Shown here piece after piece: positions 5,862-5,980 of a DNA stretch of 5,980 nucleotides. Location: positions 1-5,980 of the forward strand of contig CALWYA010000100.1 of assembly GCA_944385645.1 (NCBI GenBank), given 5' to 3'. Both the position numbers and the translations under genes were made by a program. Position 1 is the stretch's first letter. Each line of letters begins with the position of its first letter. The notes below the pieces were generated by a model. It had not been told where the DNA came from. It saw only the letters and a program-made list of their open reading frames with translations, and did not search any database. The stretch is from an uncultured Oscillospiraceae bacterium (GTDB lineage: Bacteria; Bacillota; Clostridia; Oscillospirales; Oscillospiraceae).

Positions 5862-5980
5862 GCAAGCGGGCTGGACAGCCGCGCGGGGAGGACGAAAGGA
5901 GCCCCCGTGAGGAAAGTCCGGGCTCCACAGGGCAAGGATAACGGGTAACACCCGCCGGGGGCGACCCTAGGAAAAGTGCA
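5862..5980 (+). ncRNA. rnpB: RNase P RNA (5' part, cut by the window edge)
   Basis: This is the catalytic RNA of RNase P, which cuts the 5' leader from precursor tRNAs. Recognition rests on the conserved core GAGGAAAGTCCGGGCTCC at 5908-5925, followed by ACAGGGCA, a hairpin CGGGTAACACCCG (5942-5954) in the position of P8, then GGGGGCGACCC (P9-like) and AGGAAAAGTGCA at the edge, all in the order found in bacterial RNase P RNA. A C-rich/G-rich stem (5884-5888 with 5903-5907) fits P3. The layout resembles the A-type class of most bacteria, including Clostridia, more than the Bacillus B-type, but the diagnostic 3' half is outside the window. The 5' end is inferred from the promoter and is uncertain by a few bases. 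Full-length RNAs are usually about 330-420 nt, so about a third is seen here. Confidence 0.95.

Noticed and set aside
5695..5928. A 77-codon minus-strand open frame crossing the murD leader and rnpB start
   Set aside because: It runs across both promoters and the RNase P RNA and has no family resemblance; a chance frame.
1..5980. Mobile elements, CRISPR arrays, tRNA genes or phage parts
   Set aside because: No terminal repeats, transposase-like frames, repeated spacers or tRNA cloverleaf signatures were seen; the window is almost fully accounted for by housekeeping-type genes.

Overview
The window comes from a GC-rich, low-redundancy bacterial chromosome. The best guess is a high-GC member of the Clostridia, in the Oscillospiraceae/Flavonifractor range. 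The reasons are strong AGGAGG-type ribosome binding sites, a TTG start, several M42 aminopeptidase paralogues, a 'methionine gamma-lyase/aluminum resistance' PLP enzyme of the kind common in Firmicutes, and an RNase P RNA with A-type layout as in Clostridia. This lineage call is inference; no search was possible.

Layout. All five protein genes lie on the minus strand and read right to left. The set starts with murD (4326-5711), followed by three tandem M42-family metallo-aminopeptidases (3264-4304, 2246-3271, 1196-2200). It ends with a PLP-dependent Met_gamma_lyase-family enzyme (1-1121) whose C-terminus is cut by the left edge of the window. The gaps are 21 nt, an 8-nt overlap, 45 nt and 74 nt, so the first four genes look like one transcription unit. 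The last gap contains a perfect 15-bp inverted repeat just after the third peptidase stop codon, which may partly insulate the lyase gene. On the plus strand, the right edge carries the 5' part of rnpB (RNase P RNA) with a near-consensus promoter. A second good promoter faces the other way and drives murD, so about 150 bp form a compact divergent control region.

Biology. MurD adds D-glutamate to UDP-MurNAc-L-Ala in cytoplasmic peptidoglycan synthesis. M42 enzymes are cytosolic dinuclear-metal aminopeptidases that form large TET-type assemblies and finish the breakdown of short peptides. The three paralogues keep the metal and catalytic residues but differ clearly in second-shell and specificity motifs, so they are old, specialised copies and could form a mixed assembly or a complementary set. 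The PLP enzyme may act on sulfur or related amino acids. The link between murD and the peptidases is positional only.

The genes are all members of known families. I see no mobile element, CRISPR array, tRNA or convincing undescribed system. The points most worth a second look are the M42 triplet and its active-site differences, the palindrome, and the murD/rnpB divergent arrangement.
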